Assembly (NCBI GenBank): GCA_025934775.1
Contig: JAICWO010000021.1
Location: forward strand, 16,813-80,812
Length of the DNA stretch: 64,000 bases
Direction: 5' to 3'
From: Gemmatimonadaceae bacterium
GTDB taxonomy: Bacteria > Gemmatimonadota > Gemmatimonadetes > Gemmatimonadales > Gemmatimonadaceae
The position numbers were made by a program, and so were the translations under genes. This document shows, in pieces, positions 51,287-60,612 of this stretch; position 1 is the first letter of the stretch, and each line of letters starts with the position of its first letter. Under the pieces are notes generated by a model. The model saw nothing but the letters and a program-made list of their open reading frames with translations. It had not been told where the DNA came from and made no database searches.

Positions 51287-52906
51287 ATGCCACGCACTCG
51301 CAAGGCCGCGCTCGTCGGCGCCCTACTCATCCCGGTCGTCGCCGGCGGCTTCTTTCTTCAGGCTCGCGCTCCGCGCGAGGGCGCCACGCTGTTGGACCAA
51401 GTCATGTCGCTGGTCTCGGAGCGGTACGTCGATACGCTGCCTCAGTCCGACGTCTACGAGAAAGCCGCGTCAGGTTTGGTGAAGGAGCTCAATGATCCGT
51501 ACAGCGAGCTGCTCACGCCAAAGGACCTGAAGCAGTTCAACAGCCGCACCGGCGGGCGGTACGGCGGACTCGGCATGTTGATTCAGGAAGATCCAACTAC
51601 GCATCAGATTTCCGTCGCGACGGTCTACCCGAACACGCCGGCGGAAGCGGGTGGCGTGCGCGAGGGCGACCGCATCGTGCGCGTCGGTACGGTGTCGACG
51701 CAGGGATGGAACCTCAATCAAGTTTCCGATTCGCTCACGGGCGACGTCGGAACGAAAGTGAAAGTGACGTTCGCGCGCCCAGGCGTCGCATCACCCATCG
51801 ACGCGAACTTCACCCGGGCGGAGATCCACATTCCCGCAGTGCCGTACACGCTCGCTTTCGGGAACAAAATCGGGTACGTGCCGCTCCAGGTGTTCAATGA
51901 GAACGCCGCCGACAACGTCCGAGAAGCGGTCAAGCAGTTCGAATCACAGGGCGCTCGTGGTCTCATCATCGACATGCGGGGCGATCCGGGCGGCATTCTC
52001 GATCAGAGCCTGGAGATCGCGAACATGTTCTTGAATCCGGGTCAGGAGATCCTATCCGTCCGCGGCCGCGAAGGCCCGATCGAGGATTACAAGGGGCGCG
52101 TCAGCCCGATCGCGCCCACGATCCCGGTGGTCATACTCACCGACGATCGCACAGCCTCGGCATCGGAGATCGTCACCGGCGCGCTTCAGGACCATGACCG
52201 CGCCTTGGTCGTAGGCCAGACGAGCTTCGGTAAAGGCCTCGTGCAGGGCGTCTACCCGCTCGACGGTGGCTACGCGCTCAAGCTCACGACCGGCAAGTGG
52301 TTCACGCCGAGCGGCCGCTCGATTCAGCGTCCGCGCAAGTTCGTGAACGGCCAGTTCGTCGAAGACACGCCCGATACCACGGAAACGAACGCCACCAAGA
52401 AGAGCCGGCCAGCGTACAAATCCGACGGCGGTCGCGTGGTGTATGGCGGCGGCGGTATCACGCCAGACGTGATCGTGCAGGACGACACGCTCACGACGGC
52501 CGAGCAGCAATTCACCAAGGCCGTGGCGCCAAAGGGCCAAGACTTCTTCACCGTGCTCACCGATCTGAGCATGGAGCTCGCGAAGACCGCGCAGCCGAAC
52601 TTCACCGTCACGCCGGGGTGGAACAACGAGTTCTATACGCGTCTGCAATCCAAGGGGATCTCGGTGGATCGCAAGACGTACGATGGCGCGTCACGTTACG
52701 TGAACCGGCTGCTTGAGCAGCGGGTGGCGCACTATGTCGCCGGCGATTCCCTCGCCAAACGCCGCGATCTTCCATACGACGCTCCGCTGCGCAGGGCGAT
52801 CGATCTTCTCGACAAGGCGGGCTCGCAGCGCCAGTTGTTCACCCTCGCGGGTGAGACGCTCGCCGCTTCGCCGACACCAGCCGGGCCAGCGGCGAAGAAG
52901 CCATAA
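51287..52906 (+). CDS. S41 carboxy-terminal processing protease (CtpA-like)
   Basis: The 539-aa protein has a membrane/signal segment (AALVGALLIPVVAGGFFLQ), an N-terminal helical region (LLDQVMSLVSERYVDTL), a PDZ domain (about 85-180: YGGLGMLIQEDP ... AGGVREGDRIVRVG) and the S41 core. The core contains GYVPLQVFNE, GLIIDMRGDPGGILDQ, the Ser in DRTASASEIVTGAL and the Lys in QTSFGKGLVQG, the Ser-Lys dyad. It cuts periplasmic proteins near their C-termini. The last 150 residues are family-variable. A rho-independent terminator follows. Confidence 0.92.
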   Translation: MPRTRKAALVGALLIPVVAGGFFLQARAPREGATLLDQVMSLVSERYVDTLPQSDVYEKAASGLVKELNDPYSELLTPKDLKQFNSRTGGRYGGLGMLIQEDPTTHQISVATVYPNTPAEAGGVREGDRIVRVGTVSTQGWNLNQVSDSLTGDVGTKVKVTFARPGVASPIDANFTRAEIHIPAVPYTLAFGNKIGYVPLQVFNENAADNVREAVKQFESQGARGLIIDMRGDPGGILDQSLEIANMFLNPGQEILSVRGREGPIEDYKGRVSPIAPTIPVVILTDDRTASASEIVTGALQDHDRALVVGQTSFGKGLVQGVYPLDGGYALKLTTGKWFTPSGRSIQRPRKFVNGQFVEDTPDTTETNATKKSRPAYKSDGGRVVYGGGGITPDVIVQDDTLTTAEQQFTKAVAPKGQDFFTVLTDLSMELAKTAQPNFTVTPGWNNEFYTRLQSKGISVDRKTYDGASRYVNRLLEQRVAHYVAGDSLAKRRDLPYDAPLRRAIDLLDKAGSQRQLFTLAGETLAASPTPAGPAAKKP

Positions 52907-52936
52907 CTTCGGGGCTGCTCCTGCGAGTAACGCTCG

Positions 52937-52969
52937 AACCGCCGTCACGCTTTGCTTGACGGCGGTTTT
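52937..52969 (+). terminator. Rho-independent terminator
   Basis: AACCGCCGTCA (52937-52947) pairs with TGACGGCGGTT (52957-52967), followed by a T-run. It ends the ctpA-like transcript. Confidence 0.9.
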
Positions 52970-53281
52970 CGTCTGTGCTCCGGATCCCAGCGGCTAACCG
53001 AATTCGCGACCGTTTACCGGTGCATCGAGGAAAGTTTTTTGTCGCTTTTGACGCATACAGCCCATTTGGTGCGTCGGCAATGACGCAAACGCAGGTGCCG
53101 CGTCTTTAGTGCGATTCCCATAGTGCGCTCACCGTGGCGACAGACGCGGCGGCGACGTATTATTCGGGGCTGTTCTTCCCTTTTCGCCTCCTGCAGTTCC
53201 CCCTGTCCGATCAACGGGATGTTGGCCGACGACGGCTGACCGCGCTCGACGCGTCCCCGCAGATCCCGGAACGGTATCGAC
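52970..53281 (+). promoter_or_regulatory. Upstream region of the secretion/pilus operon
   Basis: This 310-nt region has no gene. It contains an AT-rich start (gaaagttttttgtcgcttttg) and the imperfect inverted repeats TGACGCATAC...GGTGCGTCGGCAATGACGCA at about 53049-53092. A possible -10 box TATTAT (53158-53163) leaves a leader of about 115 nt before ATG 53282. The TGACGCA/TGCGTC repeats could be a regulator site; that is inference. Confidence 0.4.
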
Positions 53282-54997
53282 ATGTCGCGCAGAATTCGAC
53301 TCGGCGAATCGCTCGTCGAATCCGGCCTCATCACCGAAGTACAGCTCGATGAGGCGCTCAAGCGCCGACTCTCGTCTGGGGAACGAATCGGCGAAGCGCT
53401 CGTCGGCCTCGGCTACATCAGCGAGCGCGACCTCCTCAAGACACTAGCGCAGGACGCCGATATCCCGTTCCTCGAGGGGCGGGAGCTCGTCACCGACCCC
53501 ACGGTGCTCGGTCTCGTGAGCCCGGCTGTGGCAAGATCGCAGCAGGTGCTGCCGCTCCGTATCGAGGCGAAGGCGCTGCTCGTTGCCATGGGCAATCCAT
53601 TCGACGTCGGCGTCATTCGCTCGCTGGAACGCTCGACGGGGCGGCACGTGCGCGTCGCCGCGGCCGACCCCACGGACATTGCGGACCTGATCGAACGCCT
53701 GTACATGGGTGCGGCGGCGGCGCTTGCGGGCGGTGCCTCGTCAGCCGCTCAGGAGCTCGCGGCGCGTGCGCGCTCCACGTGGACCGCCAATGCCCAAGGC
53801 GGACTCGCGACCGCGCCGCCATCTCTCTCCTCGCGAACGGCTGGCGCAACGATGCCCGAAGAGGGCCTCACCGCCGCCGAGCTCGCGGACGAGGTGATTC
53901 GACGCGGCGTGCTCCTCGCGGCGACGGACATTCACATCGAGCCGCTCGAGGAGATTGTCCAGATCCGCTATCGCGTGGACGGTCTGCTCCAGAACGGACC
54001 CGCGTATCCAAAGGCGCTCCAGGCATCGCTGCTCAGCCGAATCAAGATCCTGGCGAGTCTTGATATTGCCGAAAGCCGGCTGCCACAGGATGGACGCGTC
54101 CGCACGCGCATTGACGGCCGCCTCGTCGATCTCCGCGTGTCCACGTTCCCGACTGTGCACGGCGAAGACACCGTACTCCGAATTCTCGATCGCAGCCGGG
54201 TCGACCTCCAGATGGAGAGCCTCGGCATCTCGCCGGACGATCTGGCGCTCGTGCGCGACGCCATGCAAAAGCCGTTTGGCCTGTTCCCGGTTACTGGTCC
54301 CACCGGCTCGGGCAAGACGACCACGCTGTACTCGGCCATGCTCGAGCTGAACACCGGCGAGCGCTGCCTGATCACGCTAGAGGACCCGGTCGAGTACGAG
54401 ATCGAGAAGATCCGCCAGTCGCAGATCAACGTCCGGGCGGGGCTGACGTTCGCGTCGGGTCTTCGCTCGATGCTTCGACACGATCCGGACGTGATTCTGG
54501 TGGGCGAGATGCGCGACCAGGAGACCGTGCAGATCGCACTCAGCGCGGCGCTCACCGGCCACCTGGTGCTCACGACGCTCCACACGACGACGGCTGCGGG
54601 GGCGGTCCCTCGACTGCTCGACATGGGCGCGGAGCCGTTCATCGTTGCGTCAGCGATTTCGCTCATCGCCGGACAGCGGCTCGTGCGCACGCTGTGCCCG
54701 GAGTGCAAACGCCCGGCCGAGCTCGCCCCAGCGGTGCGCGCGCGCTTCAAGCTCGAGGATGCGACAGTGTATCAAGGGATGGGATGCAACCTCTGCCGTA
54801 ACACCGGCTTCCGCGGTCGCATCGGCATCTTCGAGTTTTTGCCAATCACTGAGGAAATCGTCTCGGCCATATATGAAAGGCGGTCCTCGGAAGAAATCCG
54901 TCGCATCTCCGGTCGTCCCACCCTCCTGGACGACGGAATCAAGAAGGTTCGAGCGGGTGTCACCACGCTCGACGAAATCCTTCGCGTCACCGCGTAG
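53282..54997 (+). CDS. Secretion/pilus assembly ATPase, GspE/PilB family
   Basis: The 571-aa protein has an MshEN/GspE N-terminal domain (about 1-150: LGESLVESGLITEVQLDEAL ... EGRELV) and the hexameric secretion ATPase. The ATPase carries IHIEPLEEIVQIRYRVDG, Walker A GPTGSGKTTTLYSA, the Asp box TLEDPVEYEI, Walker B MLRHDPDVILVGEMRD and the His box TLHTTTAAGA. The four-Cys zinc motif is CPECKRP...CNLCRNTGF near the C-terminus. It powers pseudopilin or pilin assembly. It heads a nine-gene operon in which most neighbours overlap or lie within 20 nt. Confidence 0.95.
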   Translation: MSRRIRLGESLVESGLITEVQLDEALKRRLSSGERIGEALVGLGYISERDLLKTLAQDADIPFLEGRELVTDPTVLGLVSPAVARSQQVLPLRIEAKALLVAMGNPFDVGVIRSLERSTGRHVRVAAADPTDIADLIERLYMGAAAALAGGASSAAQELAARARSTWTANAQGGLATAPPSLSSRTAGATMPEEGLTAAELADEVIRRGVLLAATDIHIEPLEEIVQIRYRVDGLLQNGPAYPKALQASLLSRIKILASLDIAESRLPQDGRVRTRIDGRLVDLRVSTFPTVHGEDTVLRILDRSRVDLQMESLGISPDDLALVRDAMQKPFGLFPVTGPTGSGKTTTLYSAMLELNTGERCLITLEDPVEYEIEKIRQSQINVRAGLTFASGLRSMLRHDPDVILVGEMRDQETVQIALSAALTGHLVLTTLHTTTAAGAVPRLLDMGAEPFIVASAISLIAGQRLVRTLCPECKRPAELAPAVRARFKLEDATVYQGMGCNLCRNTGFRGRIGIFEFLPITEEIVSAIYERRSSEEIRRISGRPTLLDDGIKKVRAGVTTLDEILRVTA

Positions 54998-55017
54998 CAA
55001 GTCACTCGAGGAATTGT

Positions 55018-56232
55018 GTGCCGGACTTCTGGTACAGCGCTCTAACTGATTCGGGATCAGTGCAGGAGGGGTGGTTGACGGCGCCGAGCGAGACGGCGCT
55101 GGAGACGCAGCTCCGTGAGCGCGGCGCGTTCCTCATCCGGACGGAAGCTCGCGAACGTCCGACGACGGTTCGGAAACTCACCGACGGCAAAGTCGAGCGC
55201 AAAGAGCTGCTCGCCTTCCTCGAGTACGTCGCCGGCTCGTTCGACGTCGGCATCCCGATTCTCGACTCGCTCGATGATGTAGCGAAGCGGCTTCAGTCGA
55301 AGCGGCTGCGCACGATCATCGCCGAGATTCGCTACGCGGTGGCGGAGGAAGGCAAGAGCCTTTCGGCCGCCATGGCCGAACATCCGATGACGTTCCCGGA
55401 GCTGTGCATCGGAACCATTCGCGCCGGTGAGACGAGCGGCGAGCTCGGATACGCGCTCCGCCAGCTCGTGGAGTACATGGACTGGCAGGAGGGGATCAGC
55501 TCGCAGCTCAAGCAGGCGACGATGTACCCGGTGGTGGTGGTCGTCGCCGTCACACTGCTCGTGATCGGGCTGATCGGATTCGTCTTTCCGCGCATTCTGC
55601 CACTGCTCCGAGGACAGAAGACGCTGCCGGTGCCGACGCGTGTGATCCTCTTCGCATCGAATCTCATTCGGCACGATTGGCTCGCCGTGCTCATCGCGGC
55701 GAACACGCTGATTCTCCTCGCGTATTTCGTTCGCCGCTCCGATTCCGGGCGGCTGTTCTTCGATCGTCTCAACCTGCGGCTTCCGATCATCGGCCCGGTC
55801 ATTCACGACGTCAACATGGCGCGCGTGGTGACGTACCTCAGCCTGTTCTATCGCACCGGCGTGGACCTCGTGCTCTCCCTGGAGATCGTCGAGCGCATCA
55901 CGACGAATCGCGCGATCGCGCAAGCTGTGCACAACGCGCGCGAACAGGTGGTGCAGGGCGTCTCCATGGCGGCGGCATTCGGTCAGTCGCCGCTCTTTCC
56001 CATCGTCGTGCTGCGCTCGATCGCGCTCGGCGAGTCGACCGGCAATCTCGATCATGCGCTGACGCGCACGAAGGACTATTACAGCCGAGAGATTCCGGCG
56101 TCGGTGCGGCGGATGATCACGCTGCTGCAGCCGCTGCTGATCGCCATGATCGGCGGCGTCATCCTCACGGTGGCGCTCGCGATCATTCTGCCGGTTCTCA
56201 ACATCTACAGTCAGATCGGGGTGCGGCGTTGA
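55018..56232 (+). CDS. Inner-membrane platform protein, GspF/PilC family
   Basis: The 404-aa protein starts at GTG 55018 and has two GspF domains: KELLAFLEYVAGSFDVGIPILDSL and ARVVTYLSLFYRTGVDLVLSLEI. The membrane spans are VVVVVAVTLLVIGLIGFVFP, LAVLIAANTLILLAYFV and IGGVILTVALAIILPVLNIY. It forms the inner-membrane base that the GspE ATPase turns or moves. Its stop overlaps the next gene's TTG start (TTGA). Confidence 0.93.
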   Translation: MPDFWYSALTDSGSVQEGWLTAPSETALETQLRERGAFLIRTEARERPTTVRKLTDGKVERKELLAFLEYVAGSFDVGIPILDSLDDVAKRLQSKRLRTIIAEIRYAVAEEGKSLSAAMAEHPMTFPELCIGTIRAGETSGELGYALRQLVEYMDWQEGISSQLKQATMYPVVVVVAVTLLVIGLIGFVFPRILPLLRGQKTLPVPTRVILFASNLIRHDWLAVLIAANTLILLAYFVRRSDSGRLFFDRLNLRLPIIGPVIHDVNMARVVTYLSLFYRTGVDLVLSLEIVERITTNRAIAQAVHNAREQVVQGVSMAAAFGQSPLFPIVVLRSIALGESTGNLDHALTRTKDYYSREIPASVRRMITLLQPLLIAMIGGVILTVALAIILPVLNIYSQIGVRR

Positions 56233-57764
56233 GCGGCGGACCACGCGCGTTCGGCGCCTTACTCGCTCACGACGGCGTGTGCCTGGTGGAATACGCCACC
56301 GAGCGCACGGGGATGCGCATCGTCGATCAGTGGACGGAACCATCGCGCTCGCAATCGATCGAGGAGGCACTCGACCGTCTCCGCGCGATGATCGACGCTC
56401 GCGGTGCCCGTCAGCCCAGAGTTGCCATCGCGGTGGAGCAGTTCGGCGTGTTCCATCACACGATGACGCTGCCAGGCGCGACGGACGACGTGCTGCAGCC
56501 GGTCATCCGGCGCGAGGTGCAGCGGGTGTTCGGCGTGTCCGACCCGGTGATCGCGTTCGCGCGCGGCGCGGCGAACGAGCGTCGCGAGCCGGGCCGCGCT
56601 GACGAACGCACGGCGCCGCGCCAGCTCTTCGTCGCGGGCGCTCCGCGCGCGGTGATCGACGCGCTCGGCGCGGCGTTTCGTGGAAGCGACATCCGCGTCG
56701 AGATCGCCACCGTCGTCCCGAAGACGATTCACAGTTTGTATAAAGCGACGGGATCGTCGCCAGAGCCAACGGCGGTACTCGTCTGCCTCGAGGGCGGTCC
56801 GCAGCTCGCATTCTTCCTCGATGGCCGTCTCGAGCTGGCGATCGATCCGCCGATCGCGCTCGAGGGTGAACCACCGTCGATCCCTACGATCATCGACCAG
56901 TTCGAGCGCGGAGCGGTCTACTTCCGCCAACAGTTCCGCGGCGCGCAGGCGACTCGGGTCCTCCTCGCCGCGGCACCGACCGAATTCGACGCGCTCGCGT
57001 CCGCGCTCGAGTCGCGGATGGGCGTGCACGTGAAGCCGCTGTTCGCCGCCGCCAGCACTCCGGCGGCGATCGTCGCCATGGGCGCGGTCCTCGAGGCGCG
57101 GCACGGATCTGCGCTCGACCTCTTTCCGCATCCGCCGACGCTCGGACAGCGCATGTCGCAGGCGCTGCGCGGCCCGAACGCCGTCGTCGGCGCCACCGCC
57201 GCCGCCGCCGCGATCGCCGCGATCTGGGCAGTGCTGCAGGTCGCATCGCTTGCGTCGACGCGCAACGACTCGGCCAAGGTCGAGACGGGCGTGCGGCAAG
57301 CGATCGCGCAGGTCGGGCCGAGCAAGAGCGTGGCACAGCGTCGCGCCGACGTTTCGAGGCAGCTCGAGTTTCTTCGCGCGACCACGCGCGAGCACGCAGC
57401 GCTCGCGGCGGAGCTTTCGTCGCTCGCTGGAGCGCTGCCCGCGGCGGTGCGATTCGACAGCATCGCGGTTACTCGCTCCAAGGCGGGTTGGGCCGCGACC
57501 ATCGTCGGCGAGGCGGCGGGCGAGACGACGGCACAGGCTGTCCGCGCCCTCGATCAATTTTATGGCGCGGTCCGGTCGCGCTCCGACGTCGCGTCGCCGA
57601 ATCTCGACCAGTTCGATTACGCGGCCGCAAAGCCGCAGAGCGACACCACCGCCGCCGAAAAGCAGGCGATCGCGGCGCGCGGTCCGATTACGCTGCAATT
57701 CAAGATGTCGTTCACGCTCACGCCGGCGCGCGGTAACGCGGCGGCGGCGGGAGCGCAGCCATGA
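56229..57764 (+). CDS. PilM/GspL-like cytoplasmic domain fused to PilN-like membrane domain
   Basis: The 511-aa protein most likely starts at TTG 56229, overlapping the GspF stop (TTGA); GTG 56277 is an alternative. The N-terminal 300 residues have the actin-like ASKHA outline of PilM/GspL (FGALLAHDGVCLVEY ... VAIAVEQFGVFHHTMTLPG ... GAVYFRQQFRG). A membrane span follows (AATAAAAAIAAIWAVLQVAS, about 325), then a PilN-type coiled coil and ferredoxin-like domain (FLRATTREHAALAAELSSLAG). Usually these are two proteins; here they are fused. The track start at 55677 runs through gspF in another frame and is rejected. Confidence 0.8.
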   Translation: MSGGPRAFGALLAHDGVCLVEYATERTGMRIVDQWTEPSRSQSIEEALDRLRAMIDARGARQPRVAIAVEQFGVFHHTMTLPGATDDVLQPVIRREVQRVFGVSDPVIAFARGAANERREPGRADERTAPRQLFVAGAPRAVIDALGAAFRGSDIRVEIATVVPKTIHSLYKATGSSPEPTAVLVCLEGGPQLAFFLDGRLELAIDPPIALEGEPPSIPTIIDQFERGAVYFRQQFRGAQATRVLLAAAPTEFDALASALESRMGVHVKPLFAAASTPAAIVAMGAVLEARHGSALDLFPHPPTLGQRMSQALRGPNAVVGATAAAAAIAAIWAVLQVASLASTRNDSAKVETGVRQAIAQVGPSKSVAQRRADVSRQLEFLRATTREHAALAAELSSLAGALPAAVRFDSIAVTRSKAGWAATIVGEAAGETTAQAVRALDQFYGAVRSRSDVASPNLDQFDYAAAKPQSDTTAAEKQAIAARGPITLQFKMSFTLTPARGNAAAAGAQP

Positions 57765-58351
57765 CGCTCGCCGAGCTGCGCGCGGCAATGACACGGCATC
57801 GTCGACAGGGGTTCGTCACGGTGCTCTCACTCGTCGTGCTCGCGATCGCGGTCACGATGGGCGCGGGTGCCAAGCGCCAGCTCGCCCCGGCGAAGATCAC
57901 CAATTCGCGATTGCATCAGTCGATGAACGAGATCGACGCGTTCCGCGCGGCGTTCAAGGCCGCCGCGCCAGTGGAAGATGCGCGTCTTGTGCTGCCCGAT
58001 TCGCTCGACGTGAGCGTTCCGCACGATCTGCGGATGTCGATGGCGGGTCAGCTTGCGACGCGCGCCGAGCGCGCGGGATTGAGCAACGTGCGCGTTCGCT
58101 TCGCGCCGGCCGATTCCGCCGCGCCGCCGCCGCGGCCGGACTTCCTCGGTCGCACGGTCACGGTTGGCGACTACACGATCGCGCTGGACTGCGAGGGCGG
58201 TTTCGCCGCGCTCTTGTCGTTTGTGAATCACGTGCCCGCGGCAACGGCGTTGCAGCGTATCATCGCGTCACGCTCCGCCAAGGGTGTGAGCTACCATCTC
58301 GTCTTCACAGTGTTGGAAGGTGACGCGAGCGCGGACGGGCAGCATGGCTGA
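57761..58351 (+). CDS. PilO/GspM-like assembly protein
   Basis: The 196-aa protein has one N-terminal span (GFVTVLSLVVLAIAVTMGA), a short helical stretch and a C-terminal ferredoxin-like region (VTVGDYTIALDCEGGFAALLSFVNHV). Its size and place after the PilM-PilN fusion fit PilO/GspM, although sequence similarity is weak. It overlaps both neighbours (ATGA at 57761; 8 nt at 58344). Confidence 0.7.
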   Translation: MTLAELRAAMTRHRRQGFVTVLSLVVLAIAVTMGAGAKRQLAPAKITNSRLHQSMNEIDAFRAAFKAAAPVEDARLVLPDSLDVSVPHDLRMSMAGQLATRAERAGLSNVRVRFAPADSAAPPPRPDFLGRTVTVGDYTIALDCEGGFAALLSFVNHVPAATALQRIIASRSAKGVSYHLVFTVLEGDASADGQHG

Positions 58352-58847
58352 CCGCATCCGGCAATGGCTCACGTTCGCCGGTGTCGCGATCGTGATCGCG
58401 GGCGTGGTGGGTTGGCGTTCGCTCCGCAAGCCAGGCGTCGCGACACCACGCCCTGGCGCGGCGACGGGCGGCGTGGCGGTGCCGTCGGCCGACCTCGCGC
58501 CTTTGATGGCGTACGCCGCGCCGCTTCCTGACAGCGCGCTCTCGCTGGCCGGCGCGCCGGAGAGTGTGGCGGTGCGGCGCGATCCGTTCGGCGAGGAGCC
58601 GTCCGCCGTGCCGGCATCGCCGCACGTCGAGCGCAGAGCACGCGAGGTCGACGCATCACAATGGCATGTGAGCGCGACGCTCATCGCCGGCGCGCGCCGC
58701 GCCGCGGTGATCAACGACGCGCTCGTGTACGAAGGCGATGCGATTCCCGGTGGCGGGAAGCTCACGTCGGTCGAACGCGACCGCGTCGTCGTGACGGATC
58801 CGCAGGGCGCCACTCACACGGTGACGGTCAAGGAAGGAGACGGCTGA
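58344..58847 (+). CDS. GspC/PilP-like periplasmic linker protein
   Basis: The 167-aa protein starts at ATG 58344 with one N-terminal span (WLTFAGVAIVIAGVVGW). A Pro/Ala-rich linker follows, then a small beta domain like the GspC homology region (WHVSATLIAGARRAAVINDALVYEGDAIPGG ... LTSVERDRVVVTDPQG). This domain normally contacts the N0 domain of the secretin, which is the next gene. Its stop shares one base with the secretin start (TGATG). Confidence 0.75.
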   Translation: MADRIRQWLTFAGVAIVIAGVVGWRSLRKPGVATPRPGAATGGVAVPSADLAPLMAYAAPLPDSALSLAGAPESVAVRRDPFGEEPSAVPASPHVERRAREVDASQWHVSATLIAGARRAAVINDALVYEGDAIPGGGKLTSVERDRVVVTDPQGATHTVTVKEGDG

Positions 58848-60610
58848 TGCTGGGCACGCGATTAGATAATGAGTATTCACATTTGATTATGAGACTCGGC
58901 GCCATCATCGCCGGCGCCTGTCTCTTCGCCGGCTGCGCGAGCGGCGGAGCGGCCACGAGGCCCCACGCGTCGGTGCGCGTGGAGCCGGTCACCAGCGACG
59001 CCTCCGGCGAGACGGCGACGCAGGCGGGCGCACCGGCGGCACACAGCGCGGCGAGCCCCACCTCGACCGCGACGGCGAGCGGTGCGCCACCGCTGCCGGC
59101 GTTGGCCAGCGCTCCGGCGATCGCCGCGGCGCCGGAGCGCCGCCTCCAGGTCGATCTGCCGCCGGGAACACCCATCGCGGCCGCGGTTGAGCAGATCGGC
59201 GCGCAGTTGGGATTGAGCGTCAGCGTCGACCCGGACGTCACGGGGACCGCACAGAGCTCGCTTCGCAACGTCACACTCGAAGAGGCGCTCCGCGAGCTCG
59301 TCACCAAGAACGGGTATGCGTACCAGCTCCAGGGAAGCGTGTTGCGCGTGGTGCCCGTGCGCATGGAGACGCGCACGTTTCACCTCGACTACGTCGCGCT
59401 GTCACGCGTCGGAACCATGAGCACCGTGGTTCAGCGCCGCCTCACCAACGCCGGCGCCCTGCCGCAGGTCGGAACGGCGACGGGCGTCAGCGCCGGAGTT
59501 TCGGGCGGCGCGGCGGCGGCGATCGGCGGCGGCGATGTGCTCACCGCGCAATCCGTCGCGGACGTCTGGCAGGAGATCCGCGTCGCGCTGACCGGAATCA
59601 TGTCGGCCGGACAACGGGCTCCGGCGAACGCGCGTGAGGGAGGGCAAGGCGCGATTCAACAGACCGCGACGCCGGCGTCGAATCAGGCCGCCGGCTTTGG
59701 CTCCGGCGCCGCGAGCGCGCAGTTCGCGGATGGCTCGAGCCTCGTCATCAGCCCCATGTCGGGGCTGATCAACGTCACGGCGATGCCCGACAAGCTCGCG
59801 GCGGTGGAGCGGTTCATCGACGAGTTTCAGGCGTCGGTCATGCGCGAAGTGCAGATCGAAGCGAAGATCGTCGAGGTGACGCTGACGTCGTCGCGGCAGT
59901 TCGGGATCGACTGGAGCCTCGTGGCCAACGCCGCCTCTGGCAAGTACGGCGTCACGTTGCGCAGCGACCCGAGCGCGACGACGAGCGGCAACGCGGGAAA
60001 CGTGAACTTCACGCTCACCGGCGGCACGACGCAGATCAACGCGGTCGTGAACGCGTTGAGCACGCAAGGGAACGTCGAGGTGCTCAACGACGAGCGGGCG
60101 TCGACACTGAACAATCAGCGCGCCATCTTCAACGTCACCACCGATCAGGTCTTTTTCTCCGTGACGCAGACGCCGCTCCTTGGCCCGACGGGCGGTGTGG
60201 CCAGCATTCAGAGTCAGATCATTCCCCAGCAGATTTCGGTGGGCGTGGTCCTCGACGTCACACCGCAAATTTCCGCCGACAACGTGCTGACGATGGATAT
60301 CCGCCCTTCGGTGACCAACATCGATCACATCGAGTCGATCACGCTTCCGGACGGCAGCAAAGCAAGCGCGCCGGCGATTGGACATCGCGAAGGCGACACG
60401 GTCGCGCGCATGCGGGCCGGTGAGACGATGATCGTCGGCGGTCTGGTGCAGACCCAGAAACAGCGCACACGAAGCGGCATTCCCGGCCTGCGCGACATTC
60501 CCTTGCTCGGACGCCTCTTCACGCAATACGACGATACGGAAACTCGCTCCGAGTTGGTCGTCTTTCTTACTCCGACGATCATCGCCGGACAGCCAGTGGC
60601 AGGGCGCTAA
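58847..60610 (+). CDS. Secretin, GspD/PilQ family lipoprotein
   Basis: The 587-aa protein starts at ATG 58847 or, more likely for the signal, at ATG 58889. The latter gives a lipoprotein signal (GAIIAGACLFAGC). It has an STN/N0 domain (LQVDLPPGTPIAAAVEQIG ... LEEALRELVTKNGYAYQL), N-type ring domains and the C-terminal beta-barrel with QINAVVNALSTQGNVEVLNDE, VVLDVTPQISADNVLTMDIRP and the final GIPGLRDIPLLGRLF. It forms the outer-membrane gate. An AT-rich patch (gattagataatgagtattcacatttgattatgag) between the two starts could hold an internal promoter. Confidence 0.92.
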   Translation: MLGTRLDNEYSHLIMRLGAIIAGACLFAGCASGGAATRPHASVRVEPVTSDASGETATQAGAPAAHSAASPTSTATASGAPPLPALASAPAIAAAPERRLQVDLPPGTPIAAAVEQIGAQLGLSVSVDPDVTGTAQSSLRNVTLEEALRELVTKNGYAYQLQGSVLRVVPVRMETRTFHLDYVALSRVGTMSTVVQRRLTNAGALPQVGTATGVSAGVSGGAAAAIGGGDVLTAQSVADVWQEIRVALTGIMSAGQRAPANAREGGQGAIQQTATPASNQAAGFGSGAASAQFADGSSLVISPMSGLINVTAMPDKLAAVERFIDEFQASVMREVQIEAKIVEVTLTSSRQFGIDWSLVANAASGKYGVTLRSDPSATTSGNAGNVNFTLTGGTTQINAVVNALSTQGNVEVLNDERASTLNNQRAIFNVTTDQVFFSVTQTPLLGPTGGVASIQSQIIPQQISVGVVLDVTPQISADNVLTMDIRPSVTNIDHIESITLPDGSKASAPAIGHREGDTVARMRAGETMIVGGLVQTQKQRTRSGIPGLRDIPLLGRLFTQYDDTETRSELVVFLTPTIIAGQPVAGR

Positions 60611-60612
60611 TC

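Noticed and set aside
55677-56228. Upstream extension of the PilM-PilN fusion ORF
   Set aside because: It runs through gspF out of frame; TTG 56229 in a TTGA overlap is the natural start.
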